From: Actinomadura rifamycini DSM 43936
GTDB taxonomy: Bacteria; Actinomycetota; Actinomycetes; Streptosporangiales; Streptosporangiaceae
DNA length: 64,000 nucleotides
Reading direction: 5' to 3'
Assembly (NCBI RefSeq): GCF_000425065.1
Contig: NZ_AULB01000009.1
Location: 248,001-312,000, forward strand
Below, in pieces: positions 8,066-15,483 of the stretch (position 1 is the first letter of the stretch; each line of letters starts with the position of its first letter). A program made the translations under genes and the position numbers. The notes under the pieces were generated by a model that saw only the letters and a program-made list of their open reading frames with translations, did not search any database and was not told the origin of the DNA.

Positions 8066-9253
8066 ATGCGCATCCTGTTCACCAGCTGGGCCTGGACCAC
8101 GCACTTCTACCCGATGGTCCCGCTCGCCTGGGCCGCCCGGGTCGCCGGGCACGACGTCCGCTTCGCGGCGCCGTCCGACCTGGTGCCGTCGATCACGGCG
8201 TCCGGGCTGCCCGCCGTCACCGCGGGGGAGGACTTCGACATCGTCGGGGACTTCCAGGAGCGGATCGTCACCGTGATGGACTACGAGAACGACCACGCGC
8301 GCGGCGAGGCCGAACTGGCCGAGCGGCACGCCGCGCGCAGCCGCGCCGTCATGGAGCACTACACCGCGATCGCCGCCGCGATGACGCCCGGCCTGCTCGA
8401 CTACGCCCGCGCGTGGCGCCCGGACGCGGTCGTGTACGACCCGCTCGCGTGGGCGGGCGTCCTGGTGGCGGACGACCTGGGCGTCCCGGCGGTGCGGAGC
8501 CTGTTCGGGCCCGACCTGTCGGCCGCGATCCGGCCCGAGCACACCGACGTCCTGGACCCGCTGCTGGAGTCGCTCGGGCTGGACCGGCCGGCGTCCACGC
8601 TCGGCGACCTGACCGTCGACCCGTGCCCGCCGTACGTCCAGATCGACGCGCCGGTGCGGCGGCAGCACATCCGGTTCGTGCCCTACAACGCGCTGCCGGT
8701 CGTCCCGCCGGCGGCGCACGAGCCCGGCCGGTCCGGGCGCCCCCGGGTCTGCCTGACCTGGGGGACCACCACCGACCGGATGGTGGGGGAGACGGCGTTC
8801 CTGCCGCCGAACGTGCTCGAGGCGATGCTGTCGCTGGACGCCGAGCTGGTCATCGCGATCGCGGCCCGCCAGGAGCACCTGCTGCCGGACCTGCCGCCGG
8901 AGGTGACGATCGCGAAGTCCGTCCCGCTGGACGTGCTGCTGCCCACCTGCGACCTGGTGGTGCAGCGCGGCGGCTCCGGGACGAGCCACACCGCCGCCCT
9001 GTACGGGGTGCCGCAGCTCATCCTCCCGCTGATGCCCGACACGCTCCTCACGGCGCGCACGTTCTGCTCGTCCGGCGCGGGCGTTTTCCTCCGCCCGGAC
9101 GAAGCCGACGCGGAAACAATTCGGGAAAACGCGGCGCGCATTCTTGAGCCCGATTCGTCGTTCCGCCGGCAGGCCCGCGCGCTCGCCGACGACATGGAGC
9201 GGCTGCCGCGCATGCCGGACGCGGTGCGGGCGCTGGAGGAACTGGCGGCCTGA
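8066..9253 (+). CDS. GT1-family (GT-B) glycosyltransferase 2
   Basis: A 395-residue paralogue of the other three glycosyltransferases. It carries the family start ILFTSWAWTTHFYPMVPLAW, LGDLTVDPCPP in the linker region, and TWGTTT at the start of the donor domain. In the donor-site motif it reads QRGGSGT (300-306), with Gln-Arg replacing the usual His-Gln or His-His, so the conserved histidine near the diphosphate is missing. GAGGAGG precedes the ATG by a few nucleotides. It is the last gene of the 2990 operon and is followed by a strong hairpin. The sugar donor cannot be read from sequence. Confidence 0.9.
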   Translation: MRILFTSWAWTTHFYPMVPLAWAARVAGHDVRFAAPSDLVPSITASGLPAVTAGEDFDIVGDFQERIVTVMDYENDHARGEAELAERHAARSRAVMEHYTAIAAAMTPGLLDYARAWRPDAVVYDPLAWAGVLVADDLGVPAVRSLFGPDLSAAIRPEHTDVLDPLLESLGLDRPASTLGDLTVDPCPPYVQIDAPVRRQHIRFVPYNALPVVPPAAHEPGRSGRPRVCLTWGTTTDRMVGETAFLPPNVLEAMLSLDAELVIAIAARQEHLLPDLPPEVTIAKSVPLDVLLPTCDLVVQRGGSGTSHTAALYGVPQLILPLMPDTLLTARTFCSSGAGVFLRPDEADAETIRENAARILEPDSSFRRQARALADDMERLPRMPDAVRALEELAA

Positions 9254-9265
9254 CGCGAGAGCGCT

Positions 9266-9295
9266 CGTCCCGCCCGGCCGCGGCCGGGCGGGACG
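9266..9295. terminator. GC-rich hairpin between convergent genes
   Basis: A perfect 13-bp inverted repeat (arms begin CGTCCCGCC) with a 4-nt loop lies between the convergent glycosyltransferase 2 and SDR genes. It has no T-run; it probably acts as a bidirectional terminator. Confidence 0.65.
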
Positions 9296-9315
9296 ACGTC
9301 ATGCGCGGGGTGATG

Positions 9316-10122
9316 TCATGCGCGGGGTTCGGCGAGCGCCCGCGCGGTACGGCGTCCCCAGGTGCTGTAGCGGCGCCGCCGGACGAGGGCGGGCGCGAGC
9401 CGGGCGAGCCGGGCGCGGGCCCGGTAGTCGAGCCCGGGAACGTGGACCGGGCGCCCGGCGGCCACCGCCGCCAGCCCCTCCCGGACCACGTCGTCGGCCT
9501 CCAGCACCCGGCCGATCCGCTTGCCCCGGTGCCCGGAGGCGTCGTGGACGCCAGTGCGGACGGCGCCCGGGCACAGCGCCGTCACGTGCACGCCCAGCCA
9601 GGTCACCTCGCCGTGCACCGACTCGCTGAACGCGACGAGGAACGCCTTGCTGGCCCCGTAGGCCGCGCCGCCGGGCGCGGGCGCGAACGCGCCGGTCGAG
9701 GCCACGTTCAGCACCCCGCCGCCGCCGCGCGCCGCCATCGGGCCGACCGCGGCGCGGGTCAGCCGCACCGCCGCCGTCACGTTCAGCGCGACGAGCGCGT
9801 CCAGCGCCGCCGGGTCCTGGTGCGGGAGCGGGCCGATGCCGCCGACGATCCCGGCGCAGTTCACCAGCAGGTCGACCGGGCGTGCGGGGTCGCCCAGCCG
9901 GGCCTCGACGGCGGCCAGCCCGGACGGGTCCGCCAGATCGGCCGGCAGGGGCTCGGCGGTGACGCCGTGCGCGGCGCAGAGCCCGTCCGCCAGCTCCGTC
10001 AGCGCGTCCGCGCGCCGCGCCACCAGGACCGGCGAGGTGCCGCCGGCGGCGAGCGCGCGGGCGAAGGCGGCGCCCAGCCCGCCCGACGCCCCGGTGATGA
10101 GTGCGGTCCTGTAGCGAGTCAC
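9316..10122 (-). CDS. Short-chain dehydrogenase/reductase (DltE-like)
   Basis: A 268-residue classical SDR: nucleotide motif TGASGGLG near the N-terminus, NCAG in the core, catalytic Ser in NVASTG and YGASK as the Tyr/Lys pair. The basic C-terminal tail (RARARLARLAPALVRRRRY) resembles membrane-associated SDRs of the DltE group. The GTG at 10122 has no Shine-Dalgarno and lies 7 nt after a TTATGT -10 box in a SARP-type promoter, which supports both this start and membership of the cluster. It may be a polyketide or deoxysugar ketoreductase; the substrate is not determined. Confidence 0.82.
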   Translation of the reverse strand: MTRYRTALITGASGGLGAAFARALAAGGTSPVLVARRADALTELADGLCAAHGVTAEPLPADLADPSGLAAVEARLGDPARPVDLLVNCAGIVGGIGPLPHQDPAALDALVALNVTAAVRLTRAAVGPMAARGGGGVLNVASTGAFAPAPGGAAYGASKAFLVAFSESVHGEVTWLGVHVTALCPGAVRTGVHDASGHRGKRIGRVLEADDVVREGLAAVAAGRPVHVPGLDYRARARLARLAPALVRRRRYSTWGRRTARALAEPRA

Positions 10123-10129
10123 CCGAGAA

Positions 10130-10161
10130 ACATAACCCCGGGAAATTCGAATCGTCCAGGA
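10130..10161 (-). promoter_or_regulatory. SARP-type leaderless promoter of the SDR gene
   Basis: Minus-strand heptamers TCCTGGA and TCGAATT start 11 bp apart. After 8 bp comes TTATGT, and after 7 nt the GTG start of the SDR. The spacing is identical to that at 1360-1391 and 2951-2982. Confidence 0.65.
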
Positions 10162-10181
10162 ATGCTTTTCTCCAATTGTCC

Positions 10182-10213
10182 TCTAGCCGTTTTCGAGCGG
10201 TGCGCGGAACGCT
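10182..10213 (+). promoter_or_regulatory. SARP-type promoter of the DUF1772 operon
   Basis: TCTAGCC (10182) and TCGAGCG (10193) are 11 bp apart. Eight bp later is AACGCT (10208-10213). A GTG at 10222 lies 8 nt beyond the -10 box and could be a leaderless start for the next gene. Confidence 0.65.
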
Positions 10214-10269
10214 GATCCGCGGTGCCGCCCGCAGAAGGCCGGGCGCCCTTTCCGCACGGGACGGTGACG

Positions 10270-10731
10270 ATGGTCGAGATTCTGCTGCCGGTGGCGCTGC
10301 TCGCCGGCGGCCTCGCCGCGGGAGCGCTGGTGCTGTCCGCGCTCGGCGGGGCGCCGATGCTGCTCGCGCTGCCCGCCGACAGCTACCTGCCGGTCCACAA
10401 GTTCCTCGTCACGCGGTTCGACCCGTTCATGCCGATCTGCCTGCTGGCGGCGCTGGTCTGCGACGCGCTGCTGGCGGCGGTCGGGGACGGCGGCGCGACC
10501 CGCGCCATGGCCGGGGCGGCCGTGCTCCTGTACGCCTCCGTGGTGGTCGTGTCGGTGACCAAGAACGTGCCGATCAACCGGTGGGTGGCGGGCCTGGACC
10601 CGGCCGCGCTGCCGGACGACTTCGACAGCATGGAACCCCGCGTCCGCTGGCGGAACTGGAACCTCGTCCGCACGGTCCTGGCGGTCCTCGGCCTCGCGGT
10701 GAACACGGCGCTCGTCGGGGTGCTGCTGTGA
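10270..10731 (+). CDS. DUF1772 (anthrone-oxygenase-like) membrane protein
   Basis: A 153-residue membrane protein with four hydrophobic segments and the family signature KNVPINRW followed by a conserved WxxWNLVRT stretch. DUF1772 members occur in aromatic polyketide clusters, where some act as cofactor-independent anthrone oxygenases. The ATG at 10270 starts directly at the first membrane segment and has a weak GGGACGG upstream. A GTG at 10222 in the same frame sits at the leaderless position of the SARP-type promoter and would add 16 residues, so the start is uncertain. It overlaps the next gene by 4 nt. Confidence 0.78.
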   Translation: MVEILLPVALLAGGLAAGALVLSALGGAPMLLALPADSYLPVHKFLVTRFDPFMPICLLAALVCDALLAAVGDGGATRAMAGAAVLLYASVVVVSVTKNVPINRWVAGLDPAALPDDFDSMEPRVRWRNWNLVRTVLAVLGLAVNTALVGVLL

Positions 10732-11075
10732 GCCGGGCGCGGGTGCTGGTCCACCACCGGGTCCCCGACGGCCGCCCGGACGCGGTCGAGACCGCCTACC
10801 GGTCCGCCGTCCGCGGCCTCGCGGGCGTCCCCGGGCTGCTGGGCACCGAGCTGCTGGACGTCCCGGGGGACCCCGCGGCGCGCGTCCTGCTCATGGACTG
10901 GACGAGCGCCGAGCACTACCGGGCCTGGGAGGAGCGGCACCGCGCGGCGGGGCACCCGTCGCCGCTGCGCCCGTTCCAGGACCGCGACCGCCCCGGCGGC
11001 CACCACCACCTGTTCGTCCTGGCGGCGGAGTACCCCGCCGCGCTGCCCGAAGACAAGGAGATCCCCATCCCATGA
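10728..11075 (+). CDS. Antibiotic biosynthesis monooxygenase (ABM)-fold protein 1
   Basis: A 115-residue dimeric alpha-beta barrel protein. It begins ARVLVHHRVPDGR, contains the family's GLLGTELL strand and ends with RPGGHHHLFVLA. ABM enzymes such as TcmH and ActVA-Orf6 oxidise anthrones or quinols without a cofactor. The GTG at 10728 overlaps the DUF1772 stop, and its own stop overlaps the next ATG, so the three genes are translationally coupled. It is clearly paralogous to the ABM protein at 18374-18787 (shared GLLGxEL core). Confidence 0.8.
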   Translation: MSRARVLVHHRVPDGRPDAVETAYRSAVRGLAGVPGLLGTELLDVPGDPAARVLLMDWTSAEHYRAWEERHRAAGHPSPLRPFQDRDRPGGHHHLFVLAAEYPAALPEDKEIPIP

Positions 11076-12091
11076 CCCGGACCTGGTTGACCACGGCGCG
11101 GGCGGCGGCACTGGCCGTGCTGCTCGCGGTCGCGGCGGTCGGAGCGGCGGCGCCCGCGCAGGCGGCGCCCGCCAAACCGTCCCGCCTCGGCCCGGCGCCC
11201 GTCCTCAACGTGCACGTGACGCCGGACGGCTTCGTCGTGCCCGGCCCGAACCCGCGGCCCGGCGGCCCGGTCACCTTCCGGGTGACCGCCGAGGGCGCCC
11301 ACGGCTACTGGTGGAACGTCTACAAGCTGCTGGACGGCGCGACGATCGACCAGTTCGTCACCTGGAACGCGGAGCGCGGCTCCGACGACCCCGAGGTGGC
11401 GCGCGCCGCGATGAAGAACCTCTACCGCTACGTCGAGTGGTCGGGCGGCGCGAAGGTGTACCCCGGCAAGCCGCTGGAGCTGACCCAGACGCTGACTCCT
11501 GGAACGTACTACTTCGGCTCGCTGGCCATCCCCGGCCCCCAGGGCGCCGCCCCCGAACCGGCCGCCGCGGACGGCGGCGTCTCCGCGCGGGTCGCGGCGC
11601 CCGCCCCGGACGCCCTGCCGGCCGCGAAGGCCGCCGTGCGGGCGCAGGAGCCGTCGGTCTTCGGCTGGCTCGACATCACCGACGAGTACCGGCCGGCCCG
11701 GCTGCCGCGGGTCGACGGCCTCGTCTACATGACCGAAATGGGCGGCCGCGACGTCATGATCGCCCCGCGCCGGCTGCCCGCGCGGGGCCGGGTGTGGGTG
11801 ATCAACCACACCCGGCAGCCGCAGGAGACCGTGTTCATGGACCTGCGGGACGGCGCGACGCACCGCGACGTCCGCGCGTACTTCGACGCCCAGCTGGACG
11901 GCCGCCCGCTGCCGCCGCGCCCGTTCGGCGACTCCATCGGCGGGATGCTCGCGCTGTCCCCGGACAAGCAGATCATCATGGGGTACGAGATGCCCGCGGA
12001 CACCTACGGGCTGTTCTCCTGGCTGCGCGACTCCGACACCCTCCTGGACGCCGCCGCGACCGGCATGACGAGCGTGATCGACCTGCGCTGA
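11072..12091 (+). CDS. Secreted protein of unknown function with an apparent internal duplication
   Basis: A 339-residue protein with a clear Sec signal peptide (about residues 1-32, ending AQAAPA). The mature part seems to contain two related halves: one has KLLDGATIDQFVTWN and later LTPGTYYFGS, the other has MDLRDGATHRDVRAYF and later MPADTYGLFS. The order (sheet-like strand, DGAT segment, long helix, PxTYxxF strand) repeats, which suggests tandem cupredoxin-like or immunoglobulin-like domains, but no copper ligands are obvious. It is coupled by an ATGA overlap to the ABM gene, so it is made together with pathway oxygenases. Function unknown. Confidence 0.7.
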   Translation: MTRTWLTTARAAALAVLLAVAAVGAAAPAQAAPAKPSRLGPAPVLNVHVTPDGFVVPGPNPRPGGPVTFRVTAEGAHGYWWNVYKLLDGATIDQFVTWNAERGSDDPEVARAAMKNLYRYVEWSGGAKVYPGKPLELTQTLTPGTYYFGSLAIPGPQGAAPEPAAADGGVSARVAAPAPDALPAAKAAVRAQEPSVFGWLDITDEYRPARLPRVDGLVYMTEMGGRDVMIAPRRLPARGRVWVINHTRQPQETVFMDLRDGATHRDVRAYFDAQLDGRPLPPRPFGDSIGGMLALSPDKQIIMGYEMPADTYGLFSWLRDSDTLLDAAATGMTSVIDLR

Positions 12092-12112
12092 CCGGCGCCC
12101 GGCGAGACGCCG

Positions 12113-12144
12113 AAGCGGCCGGCGGGACCTCCCGCCGGCCGCTT
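12113..12144. terminator. Bidirectional hairpin terminator
   Basis: A perfect 15-bp inverted repeat (arms start AAGCGGCCG) with a 2-nt loop lies between the convergent secreted-protein and glycosyltransferase 3 genes. Confidence 0.7.
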
Positions 12145-12161
12145 CCGCCGTTCCCGCGCCG

Positions 12162-13283
12162 TCAGACCAGGGCGAGGAGGCGGTCCACCGCCGTCGCCGG
12201 GGCGGGCTGCGCCGCGTTCTCCGCCCGCAGCGCCTCCGCGGCCGCCGCGTACCCGGGGCCGTCCAGCACCGCCGCCGCGGCGGCCCGGACCACGGCGGGC
12301 GACAGCTCCGCGAACGCGACGCCGCGCGCGGCGCCCGCCGCCTCGAGCCGCTCGGTGTTGAGCGGCTGGTCCCCGATCGACGGGATCGTCACCTGCGGGA
12401 CGCCCGCCGCGACCGCCGCCAGCGCCGTCCCCGGCCCGCCCTGGTGCACCACCAGCGAGCAGCCCGGCAGCAGCAGGCTCAGCGGCATGGACTCCACGAC
12501 CCGCACGCCGTCCGGGACCGGCTCCACCAGCTCCCGCTGCCCCTTCGCGATCGCCAGCACGACCTCCGCGTCCAGGTCCGCGACGCCCGCGAGGACGGCC
12601 CGCAGCGGGTCGAGGTGGCCGGCCGTCTTCGCGAAGGTCGTCCCCCACGTGACGCACACCCGGCGCCGCGCCGGCGGCTCCGCGAGCCACCCGGGGACCG
12701 TCTCCGGGCCGTTGTACGGGACGTGCCGGACGGCGTGCGCGTTCCCGGCGCCCGGTATCTGCAGGGTCGGCGGGCACGGGTCGACGGTGAGGTCGCCGTG
12801 CGGGCGCACGTCGGTGAGGCCCAGCCGCGCCCACACCGGGTCGAGCAGCTCCCGCTCGTCGGGGTGCCGCGCGTACGTGTAGTCCACCCCGTACAGGTGG
12901 CGGACGGCCGGGACGCCGAGCCGCGCCGCCGCGATGAGCCCGGCGTACGCGCGCGGTTCGTACACCACCGCGTCGCAGCGCCAGTCCTGTGCGAACCGGG
13001 TGACGCCGTCGGCCAGCCGCTCGCCGACCGTCGCGAACATCGTCACCGCGCGGGCCGACCGCGCCGCCGGGGCGTCGTCGACCGACGCGCCGCGCCAGAA
13101 CACGCCCGCGTCGACGTCCTCGCCGATCACCACCGGATGCAGCCCGGTGCCCGCGACGTACTCCGCGAAGGACGGCTGGCACGCCACCCGGACCTCGTGC
13201 CCGGCGGCGCGCAGCGCCCAGCCGAGCGGGACCATCGGCAGGTAGTGCGACGCGGTCGCCCACGTCGTCATCAGCACCCGCAT
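12162..13283 (-). CDS. GT1-family (GT-B) glycosyltransferase 3
   Basis: A 373-residue glycosyltransferase, slightly shorter than its paralogues. It begins VLMTTWATASHYLPMVPLGW, has HGDLTVDPCPP in the linker, TWGTTF at the donor domain, and HQGGPGT at about 280-286. The canonical histidine is present. It lies 7 nt downstream of a flavin hydroxylase gene and is expected to share that SARP-type promoter. It probably attaches one of the cluster's deoxysugars to the aglycone or a sugar chain; which sugar is unknown. Confidence 0.9.
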   Translation of the reverse strand: MRVLMTTWATASHYLPMVPLGWALRAAGHEVRVACQPSFAEYVAGTGLHPVVIGEDVDAGVFWRGASVDDAPAARSARAVTMFATVGERLADGVTRFAQDWRCDAVVYEPRAYAGLIAAARLGVPAVRHLYGVDYTYARHPDERELLDPVWARLGLTDVRPHGDLTVDPCPPTLQIPGAGNAHAVRHVPYNGPETVPGWLAEPPARRRVCVTWGTTFAKTAGHLDPLRAVLAGVADLDAEVVLAIAKGQRELVEPVPDGVRVVESMPLSLLLPGCSLVVHQGGPGTALAAVAAGVPQVTIPSIGDQPLNTERLEAAGAARGVAFAELSPAVVRAAAAAVLDGPGYAAAAEALRAENAAQPAPATAVDRLLALV

Positions 13284-13290
13284 CGCTTCC

Positions 13291-14832
13291 TCACCCCTCC
13301 ACCGGGACGGCGGGCAGGGCCCCGCCGTCGGTCGACCGCCAGGCCACGAACCCGTCCGGGCGCACCAGCACCGCGCCGTCCGGGGGCAGCCCGTGCCGGG
13401 CCGGGAACGTCCCGCCCGGGTCCTCCACGTCCACGCCCAGGACGAACGTCCGGACGTCCGGCCCGGCGCCCTTCGCCCAGTGCGCGCCCTCCGGGCCGGT
13501 GACCAGCGTGTGCTCCGGCCCGTACAGGTCGAGGCTGGACACCGGGCGGCCCGCCAGCTCCAGCGGGACGTGCGGCGCGCGGGTGCCCGGCTCGCCGGAC
13601 AGCTCCGCGGGCTCGACGGCCGCCGGGCCGCCGCCCGTCCCGTACCGGTAGCCGAAGACCACCGCCTCGTAGGAGGCGGTGCTCTCCGGGCGGCCCGGCA
13701 CGTCCCGCCCGGTCCGGACGTGCAGCTGGTGCAGGGCCTGCGCGAGCGTCAGCCACGCGACGGGCCGCCGCTCGGCGTCGTACCCGTCCAGCAGGGCGTC
13801 CGCCTCGCGCGCCGGTGCGCCGGCGGCCGCGGCGAGCCGCCACGCGAGGTTGTGCGCGTCCTGCACGCCGGTGCTGGCGCCGAGGGCGCCGCTCGGCGGC
13901 ATGACGTGCGCGGCGTCGCCGGCCAGCAGCACCCGGCCGGCCCGGAACCGGTCGGCGACCCGCGCCGCGATCTCGTAGCCGAGCACCGTCGTGCCGTCCG
14001 GGAGCTGCGGGACGAGCGCGACGGCCGCGTCCGGGAGCCCCGCCATCGCCCGGACCGCCGCGACGCACCGGGCCTCGTCGAAGTCGGCGAGGGACTCGCC
14101 GCGCTCGGGCCGGAACGGGATGCTGAGCACCCAGCCGTCCGCCGCGTCGTGCCGCAGCAGGACGGTGCCGGGGGCGGGGCGGTCCAGGTTCGCGATGTCG
14201 ATCCGCCGGCCCCGCAGGACGGGCTCCAGGTCGGCGCGGAACACGAACGTCGCGGTGTGGCCGAGCGCCCCGGGGCCGTCCGCCCCGACGCCGAGCGCGG
14301 CGCGGACCGGGCTGCGGTGCCCGTCCGCGCCGACGAGCCGGTCGGCGGCGACGCGGTACCCGCCGCCGTCGCCGGTCCGGACGGTCGCGACGACGCCGTC
14401 GCCGGTGTCGGTGAAACCGGTCAGCTCGTGCCCGAACCGGAGCACCGCGCCCAGGTCCGCCGCGCGGGCCGCGACGATCGCCTCGAGCCGGTCCTGCGAG
14501 ATGGTCGCCCACGCGCACGGCCCGATCCGCTCGTCCGCGGTCTCGGGTTCCAGCGGCACCCGCCGCAGCTCCGGTCCGGCGAGGGTCTCCGCGCGGACCA
14601 GCAGCGAGTCGCCGCCCAGCTCGTAGGTGCAGGCGGCGCGGATCGCCGGCTCGATCCCGAGCCGCCGGTACAGTTCGACGGTGCGCGGGTTCACCGCCCG
14701 CGCCCGGGGGTGCGCGAGCGCGTCCGTCCGGCGTTCCAGCAGCGTCACCGGCACGCCGTGCCAGGCCAGGAAGGCGGCGGCCGACAGGCCGGTCAGGCCG
14801 CCTCCCGCGATGAGAACCGAAGTCCGTTCCAT
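13291..14832 (-). CDS. FAD-dependent aromatic hydroxylase (class A flavoprotein monooxygenase)
   Basis: A complete 513-residue hydroxylase with canonical motifs: GGGLTG at 10-15, RARAVNPRTVEL, a DG motif (GADGHRSPVR) in the middle, GDAAHVMPPSGALGAS and VQDAHNLAWRL, then a thioredoxin-like C-terminal domain ending about residue 505. It is similar throughout to the hydroxylase at 1-1352, which suggests a duplication with specialised regiochemistry. The ATG at 14832 has GGGAGGGAG upstream. Expected role: NAD(P)H-dependent hydroxylation of an aromatic polyketide intermediate. Confidence 0.9.
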   Translation of the reverse strand: MERTSVLIAGGGLTGLSAAAFLAWHGVPVTLLERRTDALAHPRARAVNPRTVELYRRLGIEPAIRAACTYELGGDSLLVRAETLAGPELRRVPLEPETADERIGPCAWATISQDRLEAIVAARAADLGAVLRFGHELTGFTDTGDGVVATVRTGDGGGYRVAADRLVGADGHRSPVRAALGVGADGPGALGHTATFVFRADLEPVLRGRRIDIANLDRPAPGTVLLRHDAADGWVLSIPFRPERGESLADFDEARCVAAVRAMAGLPDAAVALVPQLPDGTTVLGYEIAARVADRFRAGRVLLAGDAAHVMPPSGALGASTGVQDAHNLAWRLAAAAGAPAREADALLDGYDAERRPVAWLTLAQALHQLHVRTGRDVPGRPESTASYEAVVFGYRYGTGGGPAAVEPAELSGEPGTRAPHVPLELAGRPVSSLDLYGPEHTLVTGPEGAHWAKGAGPDVRTFVLGVDVEDPGGTFPARHGLPPDGAVLVRPDGFVAWRSTDGGALPAVPVEG

Positions 14833-14876
14833 TCGCTCCCTCCCGTGCCGCGCCGCGGGCGGACGCGCGCGGCGGC

Positions 14877-14908
14877 AGTCTCACCGGCGCGGTTCGAGCC
14901 CGGCTGGA
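14877..14908 (-). promoter_or_regulatory. SARP-type promoter of the flavin hydroxylase/glycosyltransferase 3 pair
   Basis: Minus-strand heptamers TCCAGCC and TCGAACC start 11 bp apart, with GAGACT 8 bp downstream. The leader contains the GGGAGGGAG Shine-Dalgarno of the gene at 14832. Confidence 0.6.
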
Positions 14909-14931
14909 GCTTCGCTGGGTCCGCGCCGGCG

Positions 14932-14974
14932 TCCAGCCTCCTTCGAGCGGCCCGCGAACCGGGTCCGGCATGCT
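14932..14974 (+). promoter_or_regulatory. SARP-type promoter with three heptamers for the BCCP operon
   Basis: TCCAGCC (14932), TCGAGCG (14943) and GCGAACC (14954) lie at 11-bp intervals. CATGCT starts 8 bp after the third, and the ATG at 14983 follows after 8 nt without a good Shine-Dalgarno. Confidence 0.6.
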
Positions 14975-14982
14975 CGGGATCC

Positions 14983-15483
14983 ATGGATGGCGAAGAACCT
15001 CAGGACGTCGTCGAAACGTTGTGCCGCCGCTCGGCGGAGCTGCTGGCGAGCCTGCCCGGCCCGGTCCGGCGGCTCAGCCTCCAGAGCGGGGAGGCCCGGC
15101 TGGAGCTCGAGTGGCCCGAGCCGGCGGCCGCACCGGCCGCCGCGGCCGCCCCGGCGGCGGGGACGGGCGGCCCCGCGGCCGTCCCCGCCGCCGGGCCCGC
15201 CGCCGAACCCGAGGACGACCGGGACTACCTGCGCGCCCCGATGGTCGGCACCTTTTACCGGGCGCCCGCGCCGGGCGCCGACAGCTTCGTCGCCGAGGGC
15301 GACGTGGTCGCGGCGGGCAGCCAGATCGCGATCATCGAGGCGATGAAGCTGCTCAGCCCGGTCAACGCCGACCGGCCCGGACGCATCCTGGAGGTGCTGG
15401 TCGAGGACGGGGCCCCGGTCGAGTACGACCAGCCGCTGTTCGCGATCGCCGCCGAAGCGGACGAGGCCGGGAGGGCCGCGTGA
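14983..15483 (+). CDS. accB: Biotin carboxyl carrier protein of acetyl-CoA carboxylase
   Basis: A 166-residue AccB-type protein. A short N-terminal helical region is followed by an Ala/Pro-rich linker (about 50-80) and a C-terminal biotinyl domain with EAMKLL, where Lys122 is the expected biotinylation site. It would carry CO2 during malonyl-CoA formation, the extender unit for the polyketide. No biotin carboxylase or carboxyltransferase is in the window, so it must pair with subunits encoded elsewhere. First gene of an operon with glycosyltransferase 4 and the C-4 aminotransferase; its stop overlaps the next GTG. Confidence 0.88.
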   Translation: MDGEEPQDVVETLCRRSAELLASLPGPVRRLSLQSGEARLELEWPEPAAAPAAAAAPAAGTGGPAAVPAAGPAAEPEDDRDYLRAPMVGTFYRAPAPGADSFVAEGDVVAAGSQIAIIEAMKLLSPVNADRPGRILEVLVEDGAPVEYDQPLFAIAAEADEAGRAA

